Shown here piece by piece: positions 63,871-64,000 of a stretch of 64,000 bases of DNA. The DNA lies in assembly GCA_963974345.1 (NCBI GenBank), contig CAXBBW010000007.1, positions 122,540 to 186,539 of the forward strand, written 5' to 3'. The notes under the pieces are model-generated. The model saw nothing but the letters and a program-made list of their open reading frames with translations. It did not search any database and was not told the origin of the DNA. Origin of the DNA: RHLJ01 sp963974345 (lineage in GTDB: Bacteria; Bacteroidota; Rhodothermia; Balneolales; Balneolaceae). The position numbers and the translations under genes are program-made. Every line of letters begins with the position of its first letter. Within the stretch, counting starts at the first letter, position 1.

Positions 63871-64000
63871 TAATCCTTTCGAGGAAATGAAATCGCTGGT
63901 TAAAAACACGAAGTTTTGATCAGCTTTTTTTATCTCTGAAAGATAAGTTCTATGACATATTGAGAAGCAATAAACAGATTGTTTGTGCGAGCGATAGCTC
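63871..64000 (+). ncRNA. Probable rRNA operon leader, 16S gene beyond the window
   Basis: No open frame of note is present. GTTCTATGACATATTGAGAA near 63948-63967 resembles the GTTCTTTGACATATTG element that precedes 16S rRNA in many Bacteroidota. Together with the strong promoter upstream this suggests the leader of an rrn operon. No mature 16S sequence falls inside the window. Confidence 0.5.

Noticed and set aside
1..64000. CRISPR array, prophage, integron or toxin-antitoxin module
   Set aside because: No regularly spaced repeats, integrase, phage structural genes or cas genes are visible. The PIN domain at 2706-4043 is fused to PhoH and is not a VapC partner of a neighbouring antitoxin.

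Overview
The window reads as chromosomal DNA of an AT-rich, probably marine member of the Balneolota/Bacteroidota group. The grounds are promoters of the Bacteroidota form TTTG-N19-21-TAnnTTTG, a secreted hydrolase with a type IX secretion (T9SS) tail of the NYPNPFNP kind, DUF3078 and DUF2851 proteins, and large FtsX/MacB-type permeases that start MLKNY and end NPVxSLKSE. The genus is inference. I see no insertion sequence, prophage or CRISPR array.

Layout. 1-2610: a GH9 endoglucanase with a T9SS tail, running off the left edge. 2706-8472: PIN-PhoH protein, a SpoU-type RNA methyltransferase, an ALDH7-type dehydrogenase, a degraded small-gene region and a PLP-dependent decarboxylase. 8475-10892: two tandem DUF3078 proteins and a PyrR-like phosphoribosyltransferase. 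11022-17132: YtxH, DUF2851, tRNA-Gln, then a housekeeping run (prs, rplY, pth) and an ion-pumping pyrophosphatase whose residues point to the K+-dependent, Na+-pumping type. 17223-20644: an unknown gene and a ferrous iron operon (cysteine-rich FeoA-like protein, FeoA, FeoB, small Cys-rich membrane protein). 20718-25488: a TolB-propeller amidohydrolase, pyrF and rnhA.

25626-56991 is the most interesting part. On the minus strand lie an HlyD-type adaptor, two LolD-like ABC ATPases, one small secreted NTF2-like protein and nine double-length FtsX/MacB permeases, one of them broken by a single-base frameshift. Divergently on the plus strand lie an NtrC-type response regulator, its histidine kinase and a membrane RsbU-like phosphatase. 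Four minus-strand transcription units (first genes starting at 51290, 46649, 41571 and 36555) share one promoter design: a -24/-12 (sigma-54-type) element followed, exactly 53 bp upstream, by two 16-bp palindromes TGTNCG-N4-CGNACA that are 5 bp apart. A fifth, plus-strand -24/-12 candidate lies in front of the response regulator and would use the same palindromes one helical turn further away. I infer a self-contained, autoregulated sigma-54 two-component regulon that switches on the whole permease array. To my knowledge it has not been described.

57089-63776: hflK-hflC, a hybrid histidine kinase, a TetR regulator overlapping a UbiB/ABC1 kinase gene, and a queuosine-precursor (VUT-type) transporter. 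The right edge carries a near-perfect Bacteroidota promoter and what looks like the leader of an rRNA operon that starts beyond the window.
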